Positions 1-8,749 of a stretch of 64,000 bases of DNA are shown here, piece by piece (within the stretch, counting starts at the first letter, position 1; each line of letters starts with the position of its first letter). The translations under genes were made by a program, and so were the position numbers. Source of the DNA: Sporosarcina sp. ACRSM (GTDB lineage Bacteria; Bacillota; Bacilli; Bacillales_A; Planococcaceae); NCBI RefSeq assembly GCF_022346545.1, contig NZ_JAKRNU010000012.1:1-64000 (forward strand). The letters run 5' to 3'. The notes under the pieces are model-generated. The model worked only from the letters and a program-made list of their open reading frames with translations. It was not told the DNA's origin and did no database searches.

Positions 1-296
1 CGCTGAACTTTCTTGTGATTTACTCGCATGCCCCGGTTCTCTAACTCTAGTTGAATCCGTCTGTAGCCATAGTTTCCAGCGTTCTCCTCGAAGATGGATT
101 GAATCTCCTCTTCCAACTCCTGATCAGGGTTAACTGCCTGCAGTCGATTGATATGATAATGATAGGAAGATTCAGGGATGCCAACGACCAGCAGTATGTC
201 CTTCAGTTGGAACTTTTCTTTGAGTTCGAATGATAACGCTGCTTGTGCTTTTCGAGATAGGCATCCGGATCCATCTGAAAAGCCCGCAACTTTTTT
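1..296 (-). CDS. IS3-family transposase OrfB, N-terminal part, made by -1 frameshift
   Basis: Translating the minus strand in the -1 frame from the slippery site gives an open frame to the window edge with residues typical of OrfB of the IS150 group, including FELKEKFQLKDILLVVGIPE and, further on, NYGYRRIQLELENRGMRVNH. This is the helix-turn-helix and HTH_21 region that precedes the DDE integrase (rve) domain, which lies outside the window. There is no obvious independent start codon, so synthesis as an OrfAB fusion by frameshifting from orfA is expected. No stop codon is seen in the visible part, so nothing marks it as dead. Confidence 0.85.
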
Positions 297-766
297 AAGT
301 ACTCGACCTCCAAGCGAAGGAGTTCGTTTTCCCGTTCCAGTTTTTGTTCACGTGTCATCTCACTGTCTTTTTGAAGTTTCTTAATGTTCTTCTCTGCGTT
401 ATTCGTCATGGGTGGCCGTCCTCTCGGTTTGTCCAGGGCTTCAGCTCCACCTTCAAGGAATTTTTTCTTCCATGAAGAAATCATCGGCGGGTTGGTCAAA
501 CCAAAGTGATGGGCCGTATCATTCTGCGAAGCGCCTGTCCTTTTCATAAAGCTTAGTACATCCAGCTTAAATTGAACAGAATAAACTTCTTTTTTCTCCT
601 TCAGGACAAGGCCGTCTTCGCCGTGATTCTTGTATACATTCACCCAATTCAAAATCTGTTTATGTGATTTTATGTTGTATTTGCGCGCCAGAAGTTTATA
701 GCCAAGCGGACCGGCAAGGTATTCCTGTACAACCATCAGTTTAAAAGATTCACTATATTTAGCCAT
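203..766 (-). CDS. IS3-family transposase OrfA (DNA-binding)
   Basis: A 187-residue protein starting MAKYSESFKL. It has two helix-turn-helix modules: residues about 1-50 (YLAGPLGYKLLARKYNI) and about 55-105 (AHHFGLTNPPMISSWKKKF). A charged coiled coil follows at about 120-165 (leucine-zipper-like, RENELLRLEVEYLKKL), the usual OrfA multimerisation arm. The start at 766 is preferred over 781 because a GGGGTG stretch lies just upstream. The 3' end overlaps the OrfB frame. In the family OrfA binds the terminal repeats and forms OrfAB by frameshifting. Its length and lack of stops suggest an intact copy. Confidence 0.85.
   Translation of the reverse strand: MAKYSESFKLMVVQEYLAGPLGYKLLARKYNIKSHKQILNWVNVYKNHGEDGLVLKEKKEVYSVQFKLDVLSFMKRTGASQNDTAHHFGLTNPPMISSWKKKFLEGGAEALDKPRGRPPMTNNAEKNIKKLQKDSEMTREQKLERENELLRLEVEYLKKLRAFQMDPDAYLEKHKQRYHSNSKKSSN
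290..296 (-). promoter_or_regulatory. programmed -1 frameshift site of the IS (A AAA AAG)
   Basis: On the minus strand orfA reads TTA AAA AAG TTG, so A AAA AAG lies in the zero frame exactly as in other IS3-family elements. Slipping back one base enters an open OrfB frame (K K V A G F S D G...) that continues to the window edge. The position inside the orfA coiled-coil region is normal for the family. Confidence 0.8.
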
Positions 767-838
767 AATAAAACACCCCAAAAGTTAGATTTTGACTCTA
801 ACTTTCGGGGTGCATATCAAAATGGGAGGTTTTTTCCT

Positions 839-1648
839 TTATTGTACAGCCGCTTCCTGTACTGCGGCCGGAAGATTAACGGTTTCGACGTCATTGAATC
901 GGCTATAGCCGGCATTTATTTTCTGTTTGACCCGATGGGAATTGCCATCGATTTTGGTTGTCGAGTAGGCTGTCGTATCCAGCGTCATTTTGAAATTGGA
1001 GACGAAATATGTCAAACCATCGATGCTGATTTCCATTTCAAACTTATTGATCAATGGATATTCATCCTCGATTTCAGCCAATGCCTCTTCCGTCACTTCC
1101 GCCAACATCTGCTTTCTGAATTCTTTATACTGCTCTCTTGAAAGTGTCAATTTCAAACGATAACCATAGTCGATTTTCTCCAGCTCGAAATCATCCGCAA
1201 ACGACTCAAAAATGGTAAAATCCAATGTTGGGTTCACAGCGGCGATCATCGTTCCGAACAGTTCCGTCATGGAACCGGAAACCGCTTCTTCCATTTCAGA
1301 TTCCCCGTCTTTTTTAATGAAGAGACGATCATTCATTTTATAGACATCCGCTTGCCATGATTTTTCACCGAGCTGATTGACATTGACCCGCTGTTTGAAT
1401 AGATCAGGCTGAAGTTGAGCATCCGATGTCATTTCGTATTTCACACTCATTCTTTCATCTGGCACAGTCGTCCTCCAAAAATCCTCGTAAACGACAGTGG
1501 TGCGAACTTGTTTCAGTTTGCTGGAAGCCTCTTTCGCTCGTTCGTAGACATCCTGCGCCGTTAACGTCTCATTCGCTTGGGCACTGCCACATGCCGCTAG
1601 AAGGAGTACGATGAGACCGATGATCATCCCATTTAACACTTTTTTCAC
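839..1648 (-). CDS. secreted lipoprotein, DUF6612/LolA-like
   Basis: 269 residues from a GTG start with an AAAGGAAG ribosome site. The N-terminus MKKVLNGMIIGLIVLLLAACGS is a lipoprotein signal with lipobox LAAC, so Cys20 should carry lipid and anchor the protein outside the membrane. The rest (VYERAKEASSKLKQVRT... YEDFW) resembles the DUF6612 family of Bacillales lipoproteins, which look like LolA/LppX beta-sheet cradles. Function is unknown and the assignment is by pattern memory only. It stands alone between the IS end and the tcdA terminator, and stops 20 bases before the presumed IS end. Confidence 0.7.
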   Translation of the reverse strand: MKKVLNGMIIGLIVLLLAACGSAQANETLTAQDVYERAKEASSKLKQVRTTVVYEDFWRTTVPDERMSVKYEMTSDAQLQPDLFKQRVNVNQLGEKSWQADVYKMNDRLFIKKDGESEMEEAVSGSMTELFGTMIAAVNPTLDFTIFESFADDFELEKIDYGYRLKLTLSREQYKEFRKQMLAEVTEEALAEIEDEYPLINKFEMEISIDGLTYFVSNFKMTLDTTAYSTTKIDGNSHRVKQKINAGYSRFNDVETVNLPAAVQEAAVQ

Positions 1649-1790
1649 ATTGAAACTTCCTTTCTATTTCCCACTTATCCATCTTGCACACCGCTTCAAC
1701 ATCAAGACGTTATTTTAGCTAGTAAGTTGCAAGGTATCTATGCAACTAGTTTAACATGCTTTTTGGGGACATGCTTAATAAAAATCGACA

Positions 1791-1822
1791 AAAGCTGCCT
1801 ATAGAAAACGATAGGCAGCTTT
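1791..1822 (-). terminator. terminator of tcdA
   Basis: Perfect 12-bp stem AAAGCTGCCTAT / ATAGGCAGCTTT with an 8-base loop, about 50 bases after the tcdA stop. The T-tract on the minus side is weak. Confidence 0.75.
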
Positions 1823-1870
1823 TACTAATTTCCTATTTCTTTATTGGAGCGCGAAGTGCACTGTTTTTTG

Positions 1871-2638
1871 TTATTTTTTGTCCTTTACTCGTTCGATGTG
1901 GATATCAGAGACGATATCATTCATCACCCAGCTGGCGCATACTAAGCCAGCAACGGATGGAACATATGCATTGGAGGCGGGTGGCATTTTGGCCTTCCGG
2001 ATTTGTGCGTCCGGTTTACCGACCGTGCCGACAACATCTTCCCTAACAACGATCGGGCTCTCGTCGGAAAAGACGACAGGAACACCTTTACGAATGCCTT
2101 CTTTCCTTAATCGGAGGCGGATGACTTTCGCAATTGGATCGGTATGCGTTTTCGATATGTCGGCAATTTGGAAACGGGTCGGATCCAATTTGTTGGCAGC
2201 ACCCATGCTCGAAATGATTTTAACGCCACGAGCCACGCATTCTTTGATCAAATGAATTTTGTAACTGATCGTATCCGACGCATCAATGACATAATCCGGC
2301 GCATAGCTGAAGAATTCTTCATAAGTCTCTTCCGTGTAAAACATATGGAGCGAAATGACTTCACAGTCCTTATTAATATCTGCGATTCGCTCTTGCATAA
2401 CTTCCGTTTTGGAGCGGCCGACTGTTGACAAATATGCGACCAACTGACGATTGACATTCGTAATATCGACATTATCCTTGTCCACAAGGATGATGCGTCC
2501 GATCCCACTTCTTGCACATGCTTCTGCAGCGAACGAACCGACGCCGCCAACACCAAGAATGGCGACGGTAGTGTCTTTCATCCGTTTTACACCTTCCGTA
2601 CCAATTGCTAACTCATTTCGTGAAAATTGGTGCAACAA
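1871..2638 (-). CDS. tcdA: tRNA threonylcarbamoyladenosine dehydratase
   Basis: 255 residues, E1/ThiF/MoeB superfamily. It makes cyclic t6A at position 37 of ANN-decoding tRNAs by ATP-dependent dehydration. Visible motifs are the nucleotide loop GVGGVGSFAAEACARSGIG (about residues 30-48), VDKDNVDITNVNRQ, and DASDTISYK. The TcdA/CsdL-type arrangement PTRFQIADISKTHTDPIAKVIR follows, where TcdA differs from MoeB and ThiF. The TTG start (TTG TTG CAC) has a GGCGGAG site 6 bases upstream. It is transcribed separately from aspS, with the 6S RNA candidate between them, as in B. subtilis (yrvM). Confidence 0.93.
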   Translation of the reverse strand: MLHQFSRNELAIGTEGVKRMKDTTVAILGVGGVGSFAAEACARSGIGRIILVDKDNVDITNVNRQLVAYLSTVGRSKTEVMQERIADINKDCEVISLHMFYTEETYEEFFSYAPDYVIDASDTISYKIHLIKECVARGVKIISSMGAANKLDPTRFQIADISKTHTDPIAKVIRLRLRKEGIRKGVPVVFSDESPIVVREDVVGTVGKPDAQIRKAKMPPASNAYVPSVAGLVCASWVMNDIVSDIHIERVKDKK

Positions 2639-2682
2639 ACTAACTCCGCCTTCCTCATTTGAATAACTTCCATTTTCCCAAT

Positions 2683-2714
2683 AAAAACCCTCTCCGTATA
2701 TATACGAGAGAGGG
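2683..2714 (-). terminator. terminator after the 6S RNA
   Basis: Hairpin CCCTCTCCGTATA / TATACG(A)GAGAGGG with one bulged A, followed on the minus strand by TTTTT. It lies about 13 bases past the 3' arm of the 6S closing stem, so it may end a 6S precursor. It could also act before tcdA as a barrier to aspS read-through. Confidence 0.65.
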
Positions 2715-2726
2715 GTGATTTTCCAT

Positions 2727-2919
2727 TAAAAGACAAATCCCGAATGTGCCGTCTTTGTAGTATCGTTTTGAACCTGCAAATTCAGCAGGTGGGTGCCCTG
2801 TTCAACTCTTTTGAAGTCCTTGTGAAAGGCATGTCATCCAAATCGAAACGCAGACTCCCGACGATAGAATGTTCGGTCAAAACTGATTGGCAAATGACGA
2901 ACACCTCAGGATTTGTATT
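2727..2919 (-). ncRNA. ssrS: 6S RNA candidate (ssrS/bsrA)
   Basis: About 190 bases with no convincing reading frame. The ends pair in a long closing stem: ACAAATCCTGAGGTG near the 5' end against CACATTCGGGATTTGT near the 3' end (plus positions 2909-2916 and 2733-2740 are the cores), with GU pairs in the middle. 6S RNAs of Firmicutes are about 190 nt, fold as one long hairpin with a central bubble, and bind sigma-A RNA polymerase. In B. subtilis, to my knowledge, bsrA sits in this same aspS-yrvM gap. The promoter just upstream sets the start at A2919. Call rests on synteny, size, promoter and terminal stem; no covariance search was done. Confidence 0.72.
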
Positions 2920-2925
2920 AACTGT

Positions 2926-2954
2926 ATCCTATCACAAATCAAAGAGCAGTTCAA
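2926..2954 (-). promoter_or_regulatory. sigma-A promoter of the 6S RNA
   Basis: Minus strand TTGAAC (2949-2954), 17-base spacer, TAGGAT (2926-2931), with an A start at about 2919, 7 bases downstream. Confidence 0.65.
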
Positions 2955-3012
2955 CGATTTTACTAGAATAAATTTCAGAATAATCTTTCAAAGTCGAGGT
3001 TTGCGCCTTTAG

Positions 3013-3067
3013 ATGGGGCGCTAGACGTCTTAGCAATTCATTCATGACTCTAGCTTCCCAGCGCCAT
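3013..3067. repeat. imperfect inverted repeat downstream of aspS
   Basis: The plus strand begins ATGGGGCGCTAGACGTC and ends GACTCTAGCTTCCCAGCGCCAT. The arms pair through GCTAGA/TCTAGC and GGCGC/GCGCC with small bulges around a 16-base AT-rich loop. There is no T-tract, so it is not a standard terminator. It lies between the aspS stop and the 6S promoter. It may be a small intergenic repeat or an RNA-stability hairpin. Confidence 0.45.
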
Positions 3068-3100
3068 ACTTGGCCCTTTTTCTCAACTTCGCATAGATGA

Positions 3101-4855
3101 TTACAATAAAGTTTGAATGCCTAGCTCTTTTAGTTGACGGTCATCCACTTGGCTAGGTGCATCTGTTAGTAAGCAGCTTGCACTTGCCGTTTTCGGGAAT
3201 GCGATCGTATCGCGTAAGTTGGTTGCACCTGACAGCAACATGACGATCCGGTCAAGGCCGAATGCAATCCCGCCATGTGGAGGTGTTCCGTAATCGAACG
3301 CGTCGAGTAGGAAGCCGAATTGCTCACGTGCAGACTCGTCCGTGAATCCTAACGCTTTGAACATTTTTTCCTGCACATCACGTTGATAAATTCGAAGGGA
3401 ACCGCCACCCAATTCATAGCCGTTCAAAACGAGGTCATACGCTTGTGCTTTGACCGTTTCCGGGCTTGTAACCAATTCCTCGACATCAGCAGGCATCGTG
3501 AACGGGTGATGCGCCGCATAATAGCGCCCGTCTTCTTCGTTGTACTCGAACAATGGCCAATCTGTCACCCAAAGGAAATTGAACTTGGACTCGTCAATCA
3601 AGTTATGGTCCTTGCCAAGTTTCGTACGAAGTGCGCCTAACACATCTGCCACAACCGATTTCTTATCTGCAGCGAAGAGTAATAAGTCTCCGGTTTCTGC
3701 ATCTGCCGCCGCTTTCAATGCTTCGCCTGCTTCGTCTTGGAAGAACTTGCCGATTGGACCTTTCAAGCCCTCTTCATCGACTTTCAACCAAGCCAAGCCT
3801 TTTGCTCCATAAATGGCCGCGAATTCCGCTAGACCATCGATTTCTTTCCGTGTATAGCTGTCCGCTGCCCCTTTGACATTAAGCAACTTCACTTGTCCGC
3901 CAGCTTCGATAGCGCCTGTAAATACTTTGAGGCCAGAGTTTTGAGCGATTTCGGAGATATCGATTAGCTCCATGCCAAAACGCGTGTCCGGTTTATCCGA
4001 ACCGAAACGTGCCATCGCTTCGTCGTAAGGAATTCGTTTGAATGGAACTTCAACATCGATCCCTTTGACATCTTTCATCACTTTTTGCATTAAACGTTCG
4101 TTCAATTCAATGATCTGCTCCATAGACATGAAGCTCATTTCCATATCGATTTGTGTGAATTCCGGCTGACGATCAGCACGCAAGTCTTCATCACGGAAAC
4201 AACGAGCGATTTGGTAATAACGGTCAAAACCGGATACCATCAACATTTGCTTGAATAATTGTGGAGATTGCGGCAACGCATAAAACTCACCTTCATGCAC
4301 CCGGCTCGGTACGAGGTAATCACGCGCCCCTTCCGGTGTCGATTTTGTCAAGATCGGTGTCTCCACTTCCAGGAATCCTTCGTCATCTAGGAAATTTCGG
4401 ACTGTTTTTGTAATATCCGAACGCATTTTGAACGTCCGTGCCAGTTGTGGACGGCGGAGATCCAAGTATCTGTATTTCAATTTGATGTCTTCGCCTACAT
4501 CCGTTTCATCTTCAATCATGAACGGCGGTGTTTTCGCCTCATTGATGATTTCAACGGATGCTACTTGGATTTCGATAGCTCCCGTTTTCAGTTTCGGATT
4601 TTTCGTTTGTTCTTCCCGCTCGATCACTTTCCCGTTGATTTCGACAACATATTCATTGCGAAGTTTTTCCGCAATTTCCAATGCTTCTTGTGAAATATCC
4701 GGGTTGAAAACCGTTTGGACAATCCCTGTACGATCCCGCACATCGACGAAAATAAGGCCGCCAAGGTCCCGTCTTCTCTGAACCCAACCTTTCAGTGTCA
4801 CTGTTTCTCCGATTACTTGTTCTGTCAATTCGCCGCAATAATGTGTCCGTTGCAT
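3101..4855 (-). CDS. aspS: aspartyl-tRNA synthetase
   Basis: 584 residues, the usual length of bacterial-type AspRS. It charges tRNA-Asp in the cytoplasm. The N-terminal OB-fold anticodon domain ([22 protein letters not shown]) is followed by the class II core with motif 1 near [21 protein letters not shown], motif 2 [25 protein letters not shown] and motif 3 [13 protein letters not shown]. The bacterial GAD insertion (about 280-420) is present. The end [17 protein letters not shown] is typical. It follows hisS by 19 bases, in one operon under the hisS T-box leader. Whether it is the discriminating or the Asp/Asn form was not resolved here. Confidence 0.97.
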   Translation of the reverse strand: MQRTHYCGELTEQVIGETVTLKGWVQRRRDLGGLIFVDVRDRTGIVQTVFNPDISQEALEIAEKLRNEYVVEINGKVIEREEQTKNPKLKTGAIEIQVASVEIINEAKTPPFMIEDETDVGEDIKLKYRYLDLRRPQLARTFKMRSDITKTVRNFLDDEGFLEVETPILTKSTPEGARDYLVPSRVHEGEFYALPQSPQLFKQMLMVSGFDRYYQIARCFRDEDLRADRQPEFTQIDMEMSFMSMEQIIELNERLMQKVMKDVKGIDVEVPFKRIPYDEAMARFGSDKPDTRFGMELIDISEIAQNSGLKVFTGAIEAGGQVKLLNVKGAADSYTRKEIDGLAEFAAIYGAKGLAWLKVDEEGLKGPIGKFFQDEAGEALKAAADAETGDLLLFAADKKSVVADVLGALRTKLGKDHNLIDESKFNFLWVTDWPLFEYNEEDGRYYAAHHPFTMPADVEELVTSPETVKAQAYDLVLNGYELGGGSLRIYQRDVQEKMFKALGFTDESAREQFGFLLDAFDYGTPPHGGIAFGLDRIVMLLSGATNLRDTIAFPKTASASCLLTDAPSQVDDRQLKELGIQTLL

Positions 4856-4874
4856 TGCTTTTCTCCGCCTCTCT

Positions 4875-6149
4875 TTATCCTAACAATGTTTCTTTCATTT
4901 TTTCGATGAGTTCGGCAACCGGGACTTTCACTTGCTCCCCGTTCGCCATATTTTTCAACTGCACGACGCCTTCTGCCACTTCGTCTTCCCCAAGTAGTAT
5001 CACCATCTGTGCCTGCAGTCGGTCAGCCGATTTCATTTGCGCTTTCATCTTGCGGTCCATATAATCCATTTCCGACCGGATGCCTGCCGCTCTCAATTCG
5101 CCGAGCAGTTTGAAGCCTGGCTGGCGTGCCTGTTCCCCGAGCGTCACAATATAGACATCTAGGGCCGGTTCTTCCTGGAATGTCTTCCCTTCCGCTTCCA
5201 TAGCGAGCAACAAACGCTCGATACTCATGGCAAAGCCGATACCCGGTGCAGACGGTCCCCCGATTTCTTCAGCGAGACCATTATAACGGCCACCGCCGCA
5301 TAATGTCGTAATGGCACCGAATCCGTCCGACGTGCTCATGATTTCAAAAGCCGTATGATTGTAATAATCAAGACCACGGACGAGGTTCGCATCGACTTCA
5401 TATTCAATGCCGAGGTTATCCAGACAGCTTTTCACATCTTCAAAATAGCGGGCTGATTCCTCATTCAAATAATCCGCCAGTGACGGTGCCGATGCGATTA
5501 ATGGATGACCATGATCCACTTTACAGTCCAGGATGCGCAATGGATTTTTTTCCAACCTCGATTGGCAGTCGGTGCAAAATTCGCCGATATGCGGTCCGAA
5601 ATGGGCAACGAGCGCTTTTCGGTGCGCAGTTCTGCATTCCGTATCCCCGAGAGAATTGAGCACGAGCTTCAGGTGCTTCAAACCTGCACGCTTGTACACA
5701 TCGAGCGCGAGTGCAATCACTTCAGCATCGATGGCCGGATCTGCACTGCCGATCGCTTCTGCACCAAATTGGACAAATTGGCGATAGCGCCCTGCCTGCT
5801 GGCGTTCATAGCGGAACATCGGACCTGTATAATAAAGTTTGACTGGCTGATCCGGATAACCGAACATTTTGTTTTCCACGAACGAACGGACGACAGGTGC
5901 CGTTCCTTCAGGACGCAATGTCAAAGAGCGATCGCCTTTATCCGTAAATGTGTACATCTCTTTCTGGACGACATCTGTCGTATCCCCTACGAGACGCTGG
6001 AATAATTCCGTCTGCTCAAAGATCGGTGTACGGATTTCTTTGTAGCGATATAGATCGCATAGTTCGTCAATGATTTTTTCGACTTGTTGCCATTTCCATG
6101 TTTCGGATGGCAAAATGTCTTGTGTCCCTCTAGGCACTTTGAACTTCAT
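4875..6149 (-). CDS. hisS: histidyl-tRNA synthetase
   Basis: 424 residues from ATG at 6149 ([16 protein letters not shown]). The start is chosen because an AAGGAGG-like site lies just upstream and because the family begins KVPRGTQD; a frame open to 6179 adds only vector-like residues. Class II motifs are visible: [18 protein letters not shown], motif 2 [19 protein letters not shown], the histidine A motif [15 protein letters not shown], and [14 protein letters not shown]. The C-terminal anticodon domain [16 protein letters not shown] is complete. It is the first gene of hisS-aspS and is controlled by the upstream T-box. Confidence 0.97.
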   Translation of the reverse strand: MKFKVPRGTQDILPSETWKWQQVEKIIDELCDLYRYKEIRTPIFEQTELFQRLVGDTTDVVQKEMYTFTDKGDRSLTLRPEGTAPVVRSFVENKMFGYPDQPVKLYYTGPMFRYERQQAGRYRQFVQFGAEAIGSADPAIDAEVIALALDVYKRAGLKHLKLVLNSLGDTECRTAHRKALVAHFGPHIGEFCTDCQSRLEKNPLRILDCKVDHGHPLIASAPSLADYLNEESARYFEDVKSCLDNLGIEYEVDANLVRGLDYYNHTAFEIMSTSDGFGAITTLCGGGRYNGLAEEIGGPSAPGIGFAMSIERLLLAMEAEGKTFQEEPALDVYIVTLGEQARQPGFKLLGELRAAGIRSEMDYMDRKMKAQMKSADRLQAQMVILLGEDEVAEGVVQLKNMANGEQVKVPVAELIEKMKETLLG

Positions 6150-6179
6150 TCCAATTCTCCTTCCTTTCCATAGCAACAA

Positions 6180-6477
6180 AAAAGGCTCCCATCCCTTGCC
6201 TATGCAAGGGACGAGAGCCTATGTAGCTTCCGCGGTTCCACCCAGATTGGCGCAAATAGATACGCCCACTCAACACCCGGATAACGGCCGGTTCCGTCCG
6301 CACCTACTGAATGAGTTTCGTTCAGCACGGAGCCTCGATGGTGTTTTTCCTTGTAACTGTCTGTAGGATGGATTTCAGCCACGTCCGTCCCTCTCTTGTC
6401 AGCCAACTTTACAAATACTTTCCATGTCTTCAGCATAGTTGTTTATTCATCGAAATTGCAAATGACAATGTCAATCA
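6180..6477 (-). promoter_or_regulatory. T-box riboswitch leader of hisS-aspS
   Basis: The T-box sequence GGGTGGAACCGCGGAAG is read on the minus strand at 6227-6243. It is followed by a strong terminator stem AGGCTCTCGTCCCTTGC / GCAAGGGATGGGAGCCT (6182-6220) and T6. Upstream is a Stem I region with AGAGAG and GGCTGAAA elements. A histidine specifier CAC is likely at 6341-6343 (in AAAAACACCATC), assigned by eye and less sure than the rest. Uncharged tRNA-His would pair with the specifier and the T-box bulge and stop termination. aspS would be induced together with hisS. Confidence 0.93.
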
Positions 6478-6483
6478 ACCATT

Positions 6484-6512
6484 ATCTTAATGATTCGTTC
6501 GCAATGTGTCAA
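6484..6512 (-). promoter_or_regulatory. sigma-A promoter of hisS-aspS
   Basis: Minus strand TTGACA (6507-6512), 17-base spacer, TAAGAT (6484-6489). The start would fall near 6477, giving a leader of about 330 bases before hisS. Confidence 0.8.
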
Positions 6513-6605
6513 CCTTTTTCATTTATCTTTATTCAGCAAAAGACTTTCATCTCTATATGATCTACATCCTGTAGACTTCAAGTTCGATTCAAAATTTGGA
6601 TGTAA

Positions 6606-6621
6606 TTGCGCCTAGGCGTAA
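6606..6621. promoter_or_regulatory. palindrome in the amidase promoter region, possible operator
   Basis: TTGCGCCTAGGCGTAA: a perfect CGCCTAGGCG core flanked by TT/AA. It is 74 bases before the start of the amidase gene and overlaps the likely -35 to -10 interval (TTGGAT at about 6596, TAATGT at 6619). The pairing to a regulator is unknown. Confidence 0.4.
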
Positions 6622-6679
6622 TGTATTATAGTTTTTTCTCCGAAAAAATTTTACAATGGAGATAATGGAGGTGGATTAT

Positions 6680-8197
6680 TTGTTGAAGTGGGGAAAATGG
6701 ATAATTGCTTGTGTTCTTTTACTAAGTCTTTTCCCGGCGATCCCTAAAACATATGCAAATACGGAGGCCGTTATTGTAGAGGTGGATTCGCTCCATATCC
6801 GTTCAGGTCCCGGCCTGACATATGCTGTGACAGGATCGCTGAAAAATGGAGACCGTGTCGAAGTGCTTGCAACAGATGGGGATTGGTTGAAAATCCAGAA
6901 TGGCTGGATTGCCTCATGGCTCACGTCTGCTGACAATCGGACATCCGGTACAGCGAAGACCGTCGTTTCACAAGTCAACCAATTGAATATCCGGTCTGCA
7001 CCCTCCGTTGGTTCCGCGGTTTTGGGACGGATGGATGCCGGTGATGAGGCGACGATGACCGGCGAGAATGGCGAATGGGCTTCCATTTCATACGCAGGCA
7101 TTACTGGCTGGGTACATACAGATTATATTTCACAATCAGAAAGTCCAGTAGTTGCTACAACGGCAAAAGAACAATCAGCATCGGCAGCGACGTTCACTGT
7201 TGCGGTTGACGCGCTGAATGTCCGGAAAAAAGCGGACTTATCATCCAAACGGATCGGTCTTATCCATCGGGGTGAATCCTATGCTATTCAAGAAATCGAT
7301 GGCAATTGGGTACGCATTGCATTTGGAAACAAACAACAAGGTTGGGTCTATACGTTCCACGGGGTTCTATCGACAGCCTCCCAGCAGGCAACCGATGAAC
7401 CGAAAAACGGAAACGTGACGATTCTCACCGATGGGACAAACATCCGAGAACAAGCGACGACTTCTTCACAAATCGTCGCGCGTGCAGATGCAGGTGAACG
7501 GTTCCCGATCCTTGAAGACCATGGGGATTGGTATGAAATCGCTTTGGCATCTGGACGCTCGGCCTTTGTCGCTAACTGGGTCGTTTCCACCGATGAAACA
7601 TCGGTCACAACAGAGCCTGTCATGAAAGAAAAAAAAGCGCGGGTACCAGGCACATTAAAAGGGCTGACGATCGTCATTGATCCCGGCCATGGCGGCAATG
7701 ACCGCGGGACGACCGGCGCACGGGGCACCGACGAAAAGAACATCACGTTGCTTACTTCTGAACGATTAGCTTCCAAGTTAAAAGCTGCCGGCGCGGACGT
7801 GGTGATGACAAGAGAAACGGATACGTATATTCCGTTACGAAAACGGGTGGATGTCAGCCATCATGCGAATGCAGATGCCTTCATCAGTGTACATTACGAT
7901 GCAAACCCCGATACATCTGTGACAGGGTTTACAACCTATTACACCCATCCGCGTCAGCGGAAACTGGCTGAAGCCGTGAATGATGGACTAGCCTCCTCTG
8001 TTAGTCTACGAGACCGCGGGGCACAACCTGGCGATTTCCTAGTGTTGCGTGAAAACAGACAAAACGCTATTTTGATTGAACTCGGATTTTTATCCAACTC
8101 TGTAGAAGAACGGGCTGTGACGACGGATATGTTCCGCGAACAAGCCTCCCACGGCATTTACCAAGGGCTTCTCAACTATTTTAACGTGGAAGATTGA
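6680..8197 (+). CDS. yrvJ: secreted N-acetylmuramoyl-L-alanine amidase with four SH3b repeats (YrvJ-like)
   Basis: 505 residues from TTG 6680, placed by GGAGGTG 7 bases upstream; an ATG at 6656 has no such site. A signal peptide (LKWGKWIIACVLLLSLFPAI...YA) is followed by four bacterial SH3 domains, each with a LNIR/LHIRSGP...G..V...DGDW.KI pattern, at about 30-85, 100-155, 175-235 and 245-305. The catalytic amidase_3 domain is C-terminal (about 325-500): IDPGHGGND, ISVHYDANP and LIELGFLSN supply the zinc ligands and catalytic Glu. It cuts the stem peptide from MurNAc in the wall. The position beside hisS and dtd matches B. subtilis yrvJ. Confidence 0.93.
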   Translation: MLKWGKWIIACVLLLSLFPAIPKTYANTEAVIVEVDSLHIRSGPGLTYAVTGSLKNGDRVEVLATDGDWLKIQNGWIASWLTSADNRTSGTAKTVVSQVNQLNIRSAPSVGSAVLGRMDAGDEATMTGENGEWASISYAGITGWVHTDYISQSESPVVATTAKEQSASAATFTVAVDALNVRKKADLSSKRIGLIHRGESYAIQEIDGNWVRIAFGNKQQGWVYTFHGVLSTASQQATDEPKNGNVTILTDGTNIREQATTSSQIVARADAGERFPILEDHGDWYEIALASGRSAFVANWVVSTDETSVTTEPVMKEKKARVPGTLKGLTIVIDPGHGGNDRGTTGARGTDEKNITLLTSERLASKLKAAGADVVMTRETDTYIPLRKRVDVSHHANADAFISVHYDANPDTSVTGFTTYYTHPRQRKLAEAVNDGLASSVSLRDRGAQPGDFLVLRENRQNAILIELGFLSNSVEERAVTTDMFREQASHGIYQGLLNYFNVED

Positions 8198-8240
8198 AAT
8201 AAGGCTTTATCCACGATCAGCGTGAATCTGAAACGAAGAA

Positions 8241-8287
8241 AAGGCTGTCCGGAAAGTCAGTAACAATCGACTTTCTGGACAGCCCTT
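8241..8287. terminator. bidirectional terminator between amidase and dtd
   Basis: AAGGCTGTCCGGAAAGTC pairs with GACTTTCTGGACAGCC, followed by CTTTTT on the plus strand and by T-rich sequence on the minus strand. It serves both converging genes. Confidence 0.85.
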
Positions 8288-8289
8288 TT

Positions 8290-8733
8290 TCATGATTTTG
8301 ATTCGACAATGATTGTCACAGGTCCGTCATTTACGAGTTCGACATCCATCATGGCGCCGAAGATGCCCGTTTGTACGGCCAACCCTTCTTCTTCTAATTT
8401 ACGGTTGAAATAATTCCATAACGGTTCCGCGTGCTCCGGTCTCGCCGCTTCAATGAAACTAGGACGTCTACCTTTCTTCGTATCCCCATACAACGTAAAC
8501 TGAGAAACTGATAAAATGTCACCGCCCACCTCGTCGATGGAGCGGTTCATCTTCCCTTCCTCGTCTTCCCACAAACGGAGACCAGCGATTTTCTTTGCAA
8601 CATAATCCACATCTTTCTCCGTATCCGTATGTGTGATGCCTACAAGTAACACATACCCTTTGTCGATCTGCCCTGTCACTTCGCCGTTGACACGGACCGC
8701 TGCGGGACCCGATCTTTGCAATACGACTCGCAT
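8290..8733 (-). CDS. dtd: D-aminoacyl-tRNA deacylase
   Basis: 147 residues, normal for Dtd. It hydrolyses D-aminoacyl- and glycyl-mistakenly charged tRNA. Family motifs are visible: [35 protein letters not shown] (the SQFTLYG active-site strand), and [21 protein letters not shown] (GAxM...NDGPVT, the cross-subunit Pro motif). It is 16 bases downstream of relA and probably co-transcribed, as in other Bacillales. Confidence 0.96.
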   Translation of the reverse strand: MRVVLQRSGPAAVRVNGEVTGQIDKGYVLLVGITHTDTEKDVDYVAKKIAGLRLWEDEEGKMNRSIDEVGGDILSVSQFTLYGDTKKGRRPSFIEAARPEHAEPLWNYFNRKLEEEGLAVQTGIFGAMMDVELVNDGPVTIIVESKS

Positions 8734-8749
8734 CTACTCTACCTCCGAC

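Larger units (their letters stand above)
1..819 (-). mobile_element. IS3-family (IS150-like) insertion sequence, partial
   Basis: The element runs off the left window edge. It holds orfA and the start of orfB in a -1 frame relation, with a slippery heptamer between them. The end at about 781-819 reads inward on the minus strand as TGATATGCACCCCGAAAGTT, matching the TG...CACCC style of IS150-group ends, and a second AACTTTTGGGG block at about 777-787 sits between it and orfA. The exact end at 819 is inferred. The other end and the target duplication cannot be seen here. Confidence 0.88.

Noticed and set aside
2744-2971. A 75-residue plus-strand open frame in the tcdA-aspS gap
   Set aside because: No ribosome site or family pattern; the segment is better explained by the 6S RNA on the other strand.
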